42,358 nucleotides of DNA from contig JAIXTE010000078.1 in assembly GCA_027484315.1 (NCBI GenBank), positions 1 to 42,358 on the forward strand, written 5' to 3'. The translations under genes were made by a program, and so were the position numbers. The notes below the pieces were generated by a model. It saw only the letters and a list, made by a program, of their open reading frames with translations. It did no database searches and was not told the DNA's origin. This stretch comes from Burkholderiales bacterium (lineage in GTDB: Bacteria > Pseudomonadota > Gammaproteobacteria > Burkholderiales > Burkholderiaceae_B). Below, in pieces: positions 32,939 to 40,575 of the stretch. Position 1 is the first letter of the stretch. Every line of letters begins with the position of its first letter.

Positions 32939-35086
32939 TTACAGATTTCCGGTGCTGGTGCCTGCCGGCAGGTTCAGTGTTTTGCCGTTGCTGAATTTCA
33001 GCACCACCGGACCATCAGAAATCACGGTGTAGGCGGCACCGTTTTGCAGGCAGCTTGCCACCGTGTCCACGTTCACCGAGGCCAAATTGCTGAATGTGGC
33101 CGTGAAGCGGTTGTTCGAGGCGGCTTGCACAGGCAGGCCCGCCAGCCTGCGGAATGTTTGAACAAATGGAACAGGCCCGTTGCCCAGCGTCTGCCCATTC
33201 TCGAAGCTGGGGGTGGTGCGGGCGCAGGCAAAGCTTTCTACATCCATTGAAATGTCGCCCTCACCACGGCCCTGGATGTTGCTTAACCAATAGGCCTTGT
33301 CGTGCTTGATCTCGTATTCGGGAAATGCAAAGGCTTCGTTGGTCTTGTAGGTGATCCGCCCCGGGTTTTTGACGCGCTTCAGGTTGCGGGTGAATTCCGC
33401 TTCCTTTTGCCAGTCGTCCAGTGCAATCAGGGTGAGGTGTTCGGCCACCAGGTGCATGTAAAACTCGTAAATCACGCCATCGGTTTGACCCAGTTTGAAA
33501 GCCCAATCCAGGCCGGTGTTCACCTGCACCAGTTCATCCAGTGCGCCATAGGAATGCGTGCCGGGAATGTGGCGCAAATTGCCCAGGTAGTTGCTGATGT
33601 TGCCCAAGCCACCAATTCGGCTGTTCACTGGCAGCTTGAAGGGCAGGGGGGTTGTCAGGGTGTCTTCTACCCGGATCAGTGCGTCACCCAGCAAAGGTGT
33701 GTTGAGGATACTGCCGGTGAAACCCACCCAGTTGCTCAGGCCTGCAAAGCGGTCAGGGTAAAGAGCCGCCAGACGGGTTGAACCGTAGCCCCCCATGGAG
33801 TAGCCGCCGACCAACACCCGCTCTTCATCAATATTGAAGGTGTTCAGCGCATCATCCAGTACATCCAGTACATCGCGTTCAGACAGGTCAGAATAGAATC
33901 CATACGGTCCGCGGCCCAAGGGCGATACCAGGACGCGATCCAGCTGATCACCAAACTGCGCTTGCATGCCCGGCTGGTTGATCTGGCTGGCATGGTTGGC
34001 TTCACATCCGTGCATGATGACTTGCAGGCTGCGTTTGTCATCGAAGTTCCCATTCTTCGGAATGTAAACGCCATAGGGCTGGTATTTGCCCACGAAATGG
34101 AAGTACTGCCCGCAGAATCTGCTTTCCAGTTGTTCCCGGCCCGGTATGCCTTGTAGCACCATGCCTTCGCCAGTTGAATTGGGAACCGTGTACTTCGATG
34201 TGTACACGCGCTGCTTGAAGCCTGCATCCACCATGGTTTTTTCCGTGGTGCCTGGGGTCAGCTTGCGTGTGTCCACCAATGCAGAAAACTCGCTGATGTC
34301 ACCAGCACCCAGGGCTGCAGCCTGTTTGTCTTCCCACCAGTTGCCCTTGTTGGGCAGTACCTGGGCGGGAATGGTGCCTTCAGCACCTGCTTCTTCATCG
34401 GCGCCCCGGAAGGCCACATTCATGACTTCGCGGTCTGCCTTGGCAGTGACAGCCCACATCTTGAATATGTTGCCTGCCGGCGCGGGGAATGTGCCGGTGA
34501 TCAAGTTGTTTTGCGGGTTACCAGTGTTGAATTCATACACCACATCGGCCCCGGTCACCAGGAGACCCAAGAGTGTTTTGTCGCCTGTGGCGGGGTTGTT
34601 GTCAGTGTCCACGGCAATGGCTGCGATGCTTTGCCCGGCTTCATACAGGGCATTCATCTCGAAGCTGGCTGTGAAGGTATTGCCCTGTTTACTCAGGCGA
34701 AGTTCTACCAGGTCGGCGGTGCTTTCAGCACCTTTCGGGTAACGTGAATCACCTGCCGTGGGAGACAACAAACCCGGTGTATTGGCCAGTGGGTTTCCCA
34801 GTTGGCCAGCGCGCGTGGCCAGGTTCAGCAGGGCGGGGCTGGGTGAAATCAGCCCGGTGTCGGCGCCATAATCGTCGTACACGTAATCCCGGTAAACCAA
34901 TACGCCATTGCAAATTTCGGTGATACCCCCAAACCAGGAGTTTTCATTGCACTGCGCAGTTTCCTGTGGGTTAACGGGTGTGCCTGTTGATGGGTTGTTG
35001 GTCAGTGCGTTGTCTTCAGTGCCGCAGGCGGCCATCAACATTGTCACCGACAGGGCGATCAGTTTCTTGTTCAGGTTTTTGAGCAC
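32939..35086 (-). CDS. Secreted esterase-type lipoprotein, alpha/beta hydrolase
   Basis: A 715-residue lipoprotein with lipobox LMAAC (C21). The first half is a beta-rich region of about 300 residues (FTASFEMNALYEAG, IAAIAVDTDNNPATG), not a hydrolase. The catalytic half carries GGYSMGGYGSTRLAALYP with nucleophile S430, the run HGCEANHASQINQ before it as oxyanion region, and a candidate histidine in VAEHLTLI. It resembles large surface esterases of the polyhydroxyalkanoate-depolymerase or prolyl-peptidase type. The substrate is unknown. It would sit on the outer membrane or be released. Confidence 0.8.
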   Translation of the reverse strand: MLKNLNKKLIALSVTMLMAACGTEDNALTNNPSTGTPVNPQETAQCNENSWFGGITEICNGVLVYRDYVYDDYGADTGLISPSPALLNLATRAGQLGNPLANTPGLLSPTAGDSRYPKGAESTADLVELRLSKQGNTFTASFEMNALYEAGQSIAAIAVDTDNNPATGDKTLLGLLVTGADVVYEFNTGNPQNNLITGTFPAPAGNIFKMWAVTAKADREVMNVAFRGADEEAGAEGTIPAQVLPNKGNWWEDKQAAALGAGDISEFSALVDTRKLTPGTTEKTMVDAGFKQRVYTSKYTVPNSTGEGMVLQGIPGREQLESRFCGQYFHFVGKYQPYGVYIPKNGNFDDKRSLQVIMHGCEANHASQINQPGMQAQFGDQLDRVLVSPLGRGPYGFYSDLSERDVLDVLDDALNTFNIDEERVLVGGYSMGGYGSTRLAALYPDRFAGLSNWVGFTGSILNTPLLGDALIRVEDTLTTPLPFKLPVNSRIGGLGNISNYLGNLRHIPGTHSYGALDELVQVNTGLDWAFKLGQTDGVIYEFYMHLVAEHLTLIALDDWQKEAEFTRNLKRVKNPGRITYKTNEAFAFPEYEIKHDKAYWLSNIQGRGEGDISMDVESFACARTTPSFENGQTLGNGPVPFVQTFRRLAGLPVQAASNNRFTATFSNLASVNVDTVASCLQNGAAYTVISDGPVVLKFSNGKTLNLPAGTSTGNL

Positions 35087-35167
35087 AGCAGGGGGTCCAT
35101 TCAGAATTCAGTTCAAGGAACTGATACTGGTTTCTACCCCCTTGTGGATTCAATGGCTCTCAATGGC

Positions 35168-36061
35168 CTATTGATTGTTTTTGACCAGAATCTGGAAGTC
35201 TTCAGCCCAGCCAGCAGCGCGTTCTGCGGCATTGTTGCGTTGGGTGGCATTGGCTGCATTCAGTACATCCACCACCAGTTCAATCGTGACTTTCTGGCGC
35301 TGTTGATTATCATGTTTCTCCGCAGCACTGACCGGTGTTTGCCAGGCATTGAGCAGACTGGAAATCTCACGGCTAAGGCTTGTGGCGTCAATTTGCCGGT
35401 TCGCGGCCTGTTGGGCCAGTTGCATGAACAGTTGCTGCCTGTCCAGTCGCAGCTGGTAGTAGTCAGTGGCGTGTTTGACATCATATCTGGCCCATTTGGC
35501 AATGCGGGCCTCTTGTGCAGGGTTCAGCTTGCCAAGCCAGCGTTCAAAACGTTCTGTCATGCGTTCGGCTGAAGCCTGTGCCTGCTTGGTGGGGTTTGGC
35601 TGGATCCGTTCTGCCTGGTATTCCTTGTTTGACTTATCAAGTGCTTTCTGAATCTCCGGGATTTGCGCAGGGGTCAGTGTCAGCATGCTTTTTGCAATCA
35701 AGGGCGCTGCATGGTCTGCTGTGCGTCGAAGCGAGTCGCGAATGGCCTGATTTAGTGCCTGAACCTGCTCAGAACTTACTGGTGCTACGGCATTGCCATT
35801 TGCTGCCAGCGCCACACGCGCTGTTTCAAGTTCACGCGCAAGGGAGGGTAATTCATTGCGACGATGCCACTGAACAATTTCCGCCAGACTGGTTTTGATC
35901 TGGCTGGACTGTTCAGCTGAAAAACCGATCTTGCTGCTCAGGTACGTGTAGGCAATCGTCACCGAGTTGTTGTAACCCAGCTTGATCGCGCTACACGAGG
36001 CAAGAAGACCCACGCTGGCCAGAACCAGTAAAGCAGTTCGTAATCGGGTTCCAAATTTCAT
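35168..36061 (-). CDS. DUF6279 lipoprotein
   Basis: A 297-residue lipoprotein of the DUF6279 family: lipobox LLASC, then the family's opening IKLGYNNSVTIAYTYLSSKIGF and WHRRNELPSLARELE. The rest is helical. The ATG at 36061 starts directly at MKFGTRLRTALLV, a normal lipoprotein signal; a codon at 36094 is in frame. Function is unknown. It lies downstream of the toxin-antitoxin module, 61 bases after the toxin stop. Confidence 0.85.
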   Translation of the reverse strand: MKFGTRLRTALLVLASVGLLASCSAIKLGYNNSVTIAYTYLSSKIGFSAEQSSQIKTSLAEIVQWHRRNELPSLARELETARVALAANGNAVAPVSSEQVQALNQAIRDSLRRTADHAAPLIAKSMLTLTPAQIPEIQKALDKSNKEYQAERIQPNPTKQAQASAERMTERFERWLGKLNPAQEARIAKWARYDVKHATDYYQLRLDRQQLFMQLAQQAANRQIDATSLSREISSLLNAWQTPVSAAEKHDNQQRQKVTIELVVDVLNAANATQRNNAAERAAGWAEDFQILVKNNQ

Positions 36062-36122
36062 TGAAAGCAGGTGCCTTTGAACAAATGACGACAAAATTAG
36101 GACAGGAAGACTGAGGATTCGT

Positions 36123-36692
36123 TCACGGTTTCAGAAAGCATTCCGCCCACTCTGGCAATGGTTCTGTAAAGGTGTGCACCTGTTCACCTTGAATACGAAG
36201 TATTTTTCTGAATGGATCAGTGGCACTGGAATTGTCGAGTACCCACAGGTCATCGCACAGGGGGCGGGCAGTCAATACATTTTGAATTGTTCTTGGAATA
36301 CGGCTTTCAATTTTGTCGTCGGGTACCTTGTGCCCACCAGTTTCAATTCGTTGTTGAACCCGGGCCTTGTTCAAACCAGTTTGATCCAGGTGCACGAACA
36401 CCATGATCACGGCATATCCTGCAGCTTTGGCCTTGGCGACAAAGTCAATTTTTGACTGGTGCGAGAACACGGTTTCGAAGCAAAAGTTTTTGCCTTGCTC
36501 CAAGAGGCTGTTTCGAAGATTCTCTGCTATTTTTGCAGCCTCGTAACTGTGGGCTTCAGGTGACTGCGAAAACACATCACGCGCAATGTCATCCGCATTC
36601 ACAAACGGCATGCCGAGTGGCTTCAGTTGAGTGCGGTAAAAAGTGGATTTGCCCGCCCCGTTGCCTCCAACCAGTAACCAAAGTTGTTTCAT
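36123..36692 (-). CDS. Zeta-toxin-like P-loop ATPase, toxin of a TA module
   Basis: A 189-residue P-loop protein. Walker A is GGNGAGKST (residues 9-17), followed by FVNADDIARDV and a FETVFSH segment as in zeta-toxin/COG4185 proteins, which phosphorylate UDP-N-acetylglucosamine or related substrates. Arginines in NKARVQQRIETGG complete the nucleotide site. The start overlaps the antitoxin stop by four bases (36689-36692). Without biochemical data it may be a kinase with a non-toxic role, but the antitoxin pairing supports toxin. Confidence 0.75.
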   Translation of the reverse strand: MKQLWLLVGGNGAGKSTFYRTQLKPLGMPFVNADDIARDVFSQSPEAHSYEAAKIAENLRNSLLEQGKNFCFETVFSHQSKIDFVAKAKAAGYAVIMVFVHLDQTGLNKARVQQRIETGGHKVPDDKIESRIPRTIQNVLTARPLCDDLWVLDNSSATDPFRKILRIQGEQVHTFTEPLPEWAECFLKP

Positions 36693-37099
36693 GCCGGCTT
36701 GATGGGTTTGAATACGCCGTTGTCAAACTGACCAATCCTGATTTTGCCTTTTGCATCGATTTGTTCCAGCAAACCTGGGTGGGTGTTGCTGGCCTGGTAG
36801 CGCACCTTGTTCTGGCTGACTTCGGCTTGCAATTCACCGGTGCTGCGTTTCATGTCGAGATTGCCAAATACGAGTTCAGCACTTAAAGGCGGCGCATTGA
36901 CCTGTTCCAGTTTCACGCGGAGCAAACCCGCCTTGATTTGAAGCAGGCTTTCAGGATCAAGAAGGCTTTCGACTTTCTGGCCGATGCTGGCCCAGTATTC
37001 GATCTGTTCCGCCGCGCTGCGGTGGTGGAGTTTGCCAAGCGCTGTGGCATTGCTCATCAAATCCGATTGAATTCGTATGGGTGAAGACGCTTTGGCCAT
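36689..37099 (-). CDS. ParD-like antitoxin (PF11903 type)
   Basis: A 136-residue protein. The first half matches ParD-like antitoxins: SPIRIQSDLMSNATALGKL followed by HHRSAAEQIEYWASIGQKVE, a ribbon-helix-helix DNA-binding pattern. The second half (PLSAELVFGNLDMK, then KGKIRIGQFDNGVFKPIKPA) would bind the toxin. GGAG lies six bases before the ATG. A 19-bp palindrome sits over its promoter, as expected for autoregulation, and the toxin gene overlaps its end. Confidence 0.8.
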   Translation of the reverse strand: MAKASSPIRIQSDLMSNATALGKLHHRSAAEQIEYWASIGQKVESLLDPESLLQIKAGLLRVKLEQVNAPPLSAELVFGNLDMKRSTGELQAEVSQNKVRYQASNTHPGLLEQIDAKGKIRIGQFDNGVFKPIKPA

Positions 37100-37133
37100 G
37101 GTGAACTCCGTTGAATGTCCTGTGAGTTGTTGG

Positions 37134-37162
37134 ATTGTAGCAAAATGCTACAAAATCAGCAA
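37134..37162 (-). promoter_or_regulatory. Promoter of the toxin-antitoxin operon
   Basis: On the minus strand a -35 box TTGCTG (complement of 37157-37162) and a -10 box TACAAT (complement of 37134-37139) are separated by exactly 17 bases. The start codon of the antitoxin follows 35 bases after the -10 box, with GGAG upstream of it. Confidence 0.65.
37135..37153. promoter_or_regulatory. Operator palindrome overlapping the TA promoter
   Basis: TTGTAGCA (37135-37142), AAA, TGCTACAA (37146-37153). The perfect 8-base arms lie across the -10 box and the spacer of the promoter at 37134-37162, so a bound dimer would block RNA polymerase. The ribbon-helix-helix antitoxin encoded just downstream is the obvious binder. 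Confidence 0.7.
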
Positions 37163-37184
37163 ATCACAGGAACGGATGTTCGCC

Positions 37185-38198
37185 TCAAATGTTGCGTAAC
37201 ACGAATTCCTTGATGGCCTGCGCGCAAGGGTAGGGGGTTTCAATCATGGGCAAGTGGCCCACGCCATCAAACAGGCACATTTCTGCACGCTTGATCAGCC
37301 GTTCGAATTCATAGGCGCAGCTCAGGTGAAGCACTGCGTCCTCCTTGCCCCACATCACCATTGTGGGCGCAGTAATGTCCTCGAAAGTGGCTTTTCTATA
37401 GTCGGGTCGGCGGCTGAGCATTTCCTGGAACAGGAATCCGTTGACATCTTTCCGGTGAATCAATTCAGTGGCCGAGAAAAATGCGGCAGAGGCTGCCAGC
37501 GCCCGGTTGTGAAACACCAGGTCAGTGAGCTTCATGACATCCATCGGTGCGCGGGGCACCAGGCGGTTTTTGCCACGCAACACTTCCCGGATAAAATCGG
37601 TTTCTTCCGTGCCCGGCAAGCCCAGCGCGTCCATCAGTACCAGGCTGGTGACCATCTCGGGAAAGCGGGCGGCAAGAAGGCCTGCCAGTGCCCCACCCAT
37701 GGAATTGCCCACCACGTTGACCTTGTGTACGCCGATTTGTGTCAACCAGTTGTGAAGGCGTTCTGTCTGGTCTTCAAGCCCGTAATGCTGCTCGGGATTG
37801 AATCCACTTTCTCCCCAACCCGGCAGGTCGGGAATCAGGATGCGGAACTGTCCAGCGAAAAAAGGCAGCAATGGCAGCCAGTGTTCCTTCGCTGCAGCAA
37901 AGCCGTGCATCAACAGCAAGGCAGGGCTGGCTTCATGCCCAATCTCCAGCCACACCAGTTTGTCTTTGCCTGCACCTATCCGCTTGCGGTGCACGCCAAC
38001 CAGGCCGCCGTACCACGGGTTCAATCGGGTAAAGCTGAATAGTTTCGGGCGCCAGTCCCTCAGTTTGTCGGGTGATATTTCGGGAGCATGGCGCAGAAAA
38101 GCTTCCCCCACGTGATCGAAATACTGATCGACGAGTTTCGCCCCTTCGCTGATTGGGGGAATTTCTTTGCCTTTTGTTTTGCGGACAGGTTTTGTCAA
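37185..38198 (-). CDS. Alpha/beta hydrolase
   Basis: A 337-residue hydrolase. Nucleophile S166 is in VVGNSMGGALAG, the acid is probably in MWGKEDAVLHLS, and the histidine in FDGVGHLPMIE; the oxyanion region is LLLMHGFAAAKEHW. It lacks a signal peptide and resembles haloperoxidase or meta-cleavage-product hydrolases in outline. The start is a TTG at 38198, supported by AGAAGG seven bases upstream; no ATG is in a better position. The substrate is not known. It lies 85 bases upstream of the TA module on the same strand. Confidence 0.88.
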   Translation of the reverse strand: MTKPVRKTKGKEIPPISEGAKLVDQYFDHVGEAFLRHAPEISPDKLRDWRPKLFSFTRLNPWYGGLVGVHRKRIGAGKDKLVWLEIGHEASPALLLMHGFAAAKEHWLPLLPFFAGQFRILIPDLPGWGESGFNPEQHYGLEDQTERLHNWLTQIGVHKVNVVGNSMGGALAGLLAARFPEMVTSLVLMDALGLPGTEETDFIREVLRGKNRLVPRAPMDVMKLTDLVFHNRALAASAAFFSATELIHRKDVNGFLFQEMLSRRPDYRKATFEDITAPTMVMWGKEDAVLHLSCAYEFERLIKRAEMCLFDGVGHLPMIETPYPCAQAIKEFVLRNI

Positions 38199-38465
38199 AA
38201 TGAACCTTCTTTTTTTAATATTTGTACAGGATTGTTAAAGCATACTTTGAATAATTACAAACAACAGTGGATTTTGCAAAAGTCAATAACTTAACTGGGG
38301 GATATTCCAGATCATTCGGGGCTTTGCTTACACAGAACTTGCAGTTTTTCCATATTTCAATAAGAAGACCTGTCTTTTAGTGTGTGTCCACTTTTGGCTT
38401 TTCAATCCTTTTTTCAGCTTCAACAGTACAAATTACAGAGACAACGAAAAGCACAGGGAAATGTA

Positions 38466-40460
38466 ATGAAGCGCCGCGACGTATTGAAGGTGATTGCAGC
38501 CACAAGCCTTGTGGGCTGTGGTTCGGATGGAAGCATGCTGGGTGGCAATACCGCTTCCCCGGTGAATCCTTCTGACCCGGGACCCGGCGCACCCATTGCC
38601 AGCAATGAATTCGAGCAGGCCTTGCCGCAGCCAGGATTCGAGCCAGTTGGGTTTGACTTTCCCATGGTGTTGGCGATGCCATTTGCGCATGGTGTTGCCA
38701 GCGGTGACCCATTGGCAGACCGCGTGATTTTGTGGACCCGCGTCACGTTGCCCGAGTACCCACCGCAAGGTGTTCAGGTCCGCTGGGTCGTCAGCAGTAC
38801 GGCCGACATGCAAAATGTGGTTCGGCAGGGGACACAGCGTGTTGTGGCCACACACGATTACACCTTGAAAGTGGATGCTCAGGGTTTGCAGCCTGCCACC
38901 ACCTATTACTACCAATTCATCACCGGGCCACACAAAAGCATTGTGGGGCGCACGCGCACAGCACCTGCTGAAATGGTGTACGCAATACGCCTGGCCGTGG
39001 TGTCCTGTTCAAGTTATTGGTCGAGCACCTGGAGCGGTTACCAGGCCATTGCCCAGCGCGATGATCTTGATCTGGTGATTCACTGTGGCGATTACATTTA
39101 TGATTTTGTGGACGAAGATGAACAGGTTCGCGCCCGAAAAAACATCGAGGACACGGCCTATGTGGATTACCGCGACTGGCTGAATCTGGATGAGTGTCGC
39201 AGACGGTACGCCCTGTTTCGTTCGGATCCTGCCCTGATGGCAGCGCACCAGCAGCATCCGTGGTTCATCACTTGGGACAATCACGACATTGACCCCGGGT
39301 TTGGCAATGAGCTGCCCACCACGCTTCCCGCTGGCGTGAGCTCAACATGCACGCTTTCAGACACCACACGCGCTTTTTGGGAATGGACACCCTCACGTCC
39401 TGTGAAGGCCGATGGCAGTGGTGAATTCATTTTTTATCCTGACTCGGAATATCCCGCGCCAGTCGATCCTTTGCTGGTTTATCGCAGCTTGAATTACGGT
39501 CCATTGGCCAGTATTCGTGCACTGGATACGCAAAGTTATTTGCCCAGATATGGTTTGCAGACCAATGCGTCGCACTTGCCCGAGGGGACGCCCACCCTGT
39601 TTGGCAAGACCCAGTTTGAATGGCTTTTGGCGCAACTTCGAAAAGACGAAAGTGAGGGCGTGGTTTGGAAGGTTCTGAATAACCAGACGTGGATTGCACC
39701 CTGGGTGGTGCCCAATGTAGTGGGCTCGCCGGTCGTGCCTTTGCCGGTGCGCTGGAGTGATTACAACACGGAACGGAACCTGTTGATTTCGGAATTGCGG
39801 GGTGGTGTGGGTACGCCCGCGGTAAATGGCACGGTATTTGTGTCGGGCGATATGCATGGAAACTGGATTTCCGATGTGGTTGAAGATTCGCAAACAGCGG
39901 TGTTGAATCAATACCAGGTTGCACCACCCGTGCCCAATTTGCGCCAGGGTACGTCCCCTGAAAACATTGCCGCCGGTTTTCACCGCTTGGCTACCGCGAA
40001 TTTGCCCGGTGTGAATTTGCGTGCTGCTTCCGCCGCAGTGGAATTTGCTCCCTCTTCAATGGGGCGGGGTGGTGCCGACGAAATCGTGGCCAATGCCTTG
40101 CCGGGAAGCCCGTTTGCCGTCCAAGTGGCAGCAAGCCGGGCCATTGAAACTGCCACCATGCTGGGTAACAAGCATGTGCAATTCATGGAGTGGGTGGAGC
40201 ATGGCTACGGCATTGTGCAGCTGGGGCAGGACAAGGCTATTTTTGAATGCTGGTGGCAAAACAAGGTTCAGGAGAATGCGCCTGATGTACTCGGCGTTCA
40301 AATGGTGAGCTTCTCCACCGATGAACCGACACGGTTGCCCACGCCGCGATTCAAAAACCAGGTTGATGCAGTGACGCTGCATGGTATGCCGGTGAGTCCA
40401 TCCTCCAGTGCCCGCAAAGCACCTTTGGCACCAATGTCAGCGCAAATATTGTCACGATAG
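38466..40460 (+). CDS. phoD: PhoD-type alkaline phosphatase, exported
   Basis: A 664-residue PhoD-family phosphatase/phosphodiesterase. The N-terminus MKRRDVLKVIAATSLVGC carries a twin arginine and a lipobox cysteine at C18, so it is likely a Tat-exported lipoprotein. Family motifs follow in order: GVASGDPLADRVILWTR (near residue 80), VVSCSSYWSS, HCGDYIYDF (GDY at 208-210), WDNHDIDPG and FVSGDMHGNW. AGGGA lies before the ATG at 38466. PhoD enzymes hydrolyse phosphomonoesters or diesters in a calcium- and iron-dependent manner, often under phosphate limitation; I see only a degenerate Pho-box-like sequence upstream. It is longer than many PhoD proteins, with extra segments near the C-terminus. 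Confidence 0.85.
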   Translation: MKRRDVLKVIAATSLVGCGSDGSMLGGNTASPVNPSDPGPGAPIASNEFEQALPQPGFEPVGFDFPMVLAMPFAHGVASGDPLADRVILWTRVTLPEYPPQGVQVRWVVSSTADMQNVVRQGTQRVVATHDYTLKVDAQGLQPATTYYYQFITGPHKSIVGRTRTAPAEMVYAIRLAVVSCSSYWSSTWSGYQAIAQRDDLDLVIHCGDYIYDFVDEDEQVRARKNIEDTAYVDYRDWLNLDECRRRYALFRSDPALMAAHQQHPWFITWDNHDIDPGFGNELPTTLPAGVSSTCTLSDTTRAFWEWTPSRPVKADGSGEFIFYPDSEYPAPVDPLLVYRSLNYGPLASIRALDTQSYLPRYGLQTNASHLPEGTPTLFGKTQFEWLLAQLRKDESEGVVWKVLNNQTWIAPWVVPNVVGSPVVPLPVRWSDYNTERNLLISELRGGVGTPAVNGTVFVSGDMHGNWISDVVEDSQTAVLNQYQVAPPVPNLRQGTSPENIAAGFHRLATANLPGVNLRAASAAVEFAPSSMGRGGADEIVANALPGSPFAVQVAASRAIETATMLGNKHVQFMEWVEHGYGIVQLGQDKAIFECWWQNKVQENAPDVLGVQMVSFSTDEPTRLPTPRFKNQVDAVTLHGMPVSPSSSARKAPLAPMSAQILSR

Positions 40461-40575
40461 TTTACAGTGCCTGACACAGTTTGGTATGGCGCTTGCTTGT
40501 TCGGGTGGACTGACGCCTGTCGGCACTGACCTGGTGCATCGACAAAAGTGCGCCCAACTGCCTGATTGACAAGCC

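Noticed and set aside
38370..38387. Possible Pho box before the PhoD gene
   Set aside because: CTGTCTT is a fair half-site but the second repeat TGTGTGT matches the consensus poorly; not enough to claim PhoB control.
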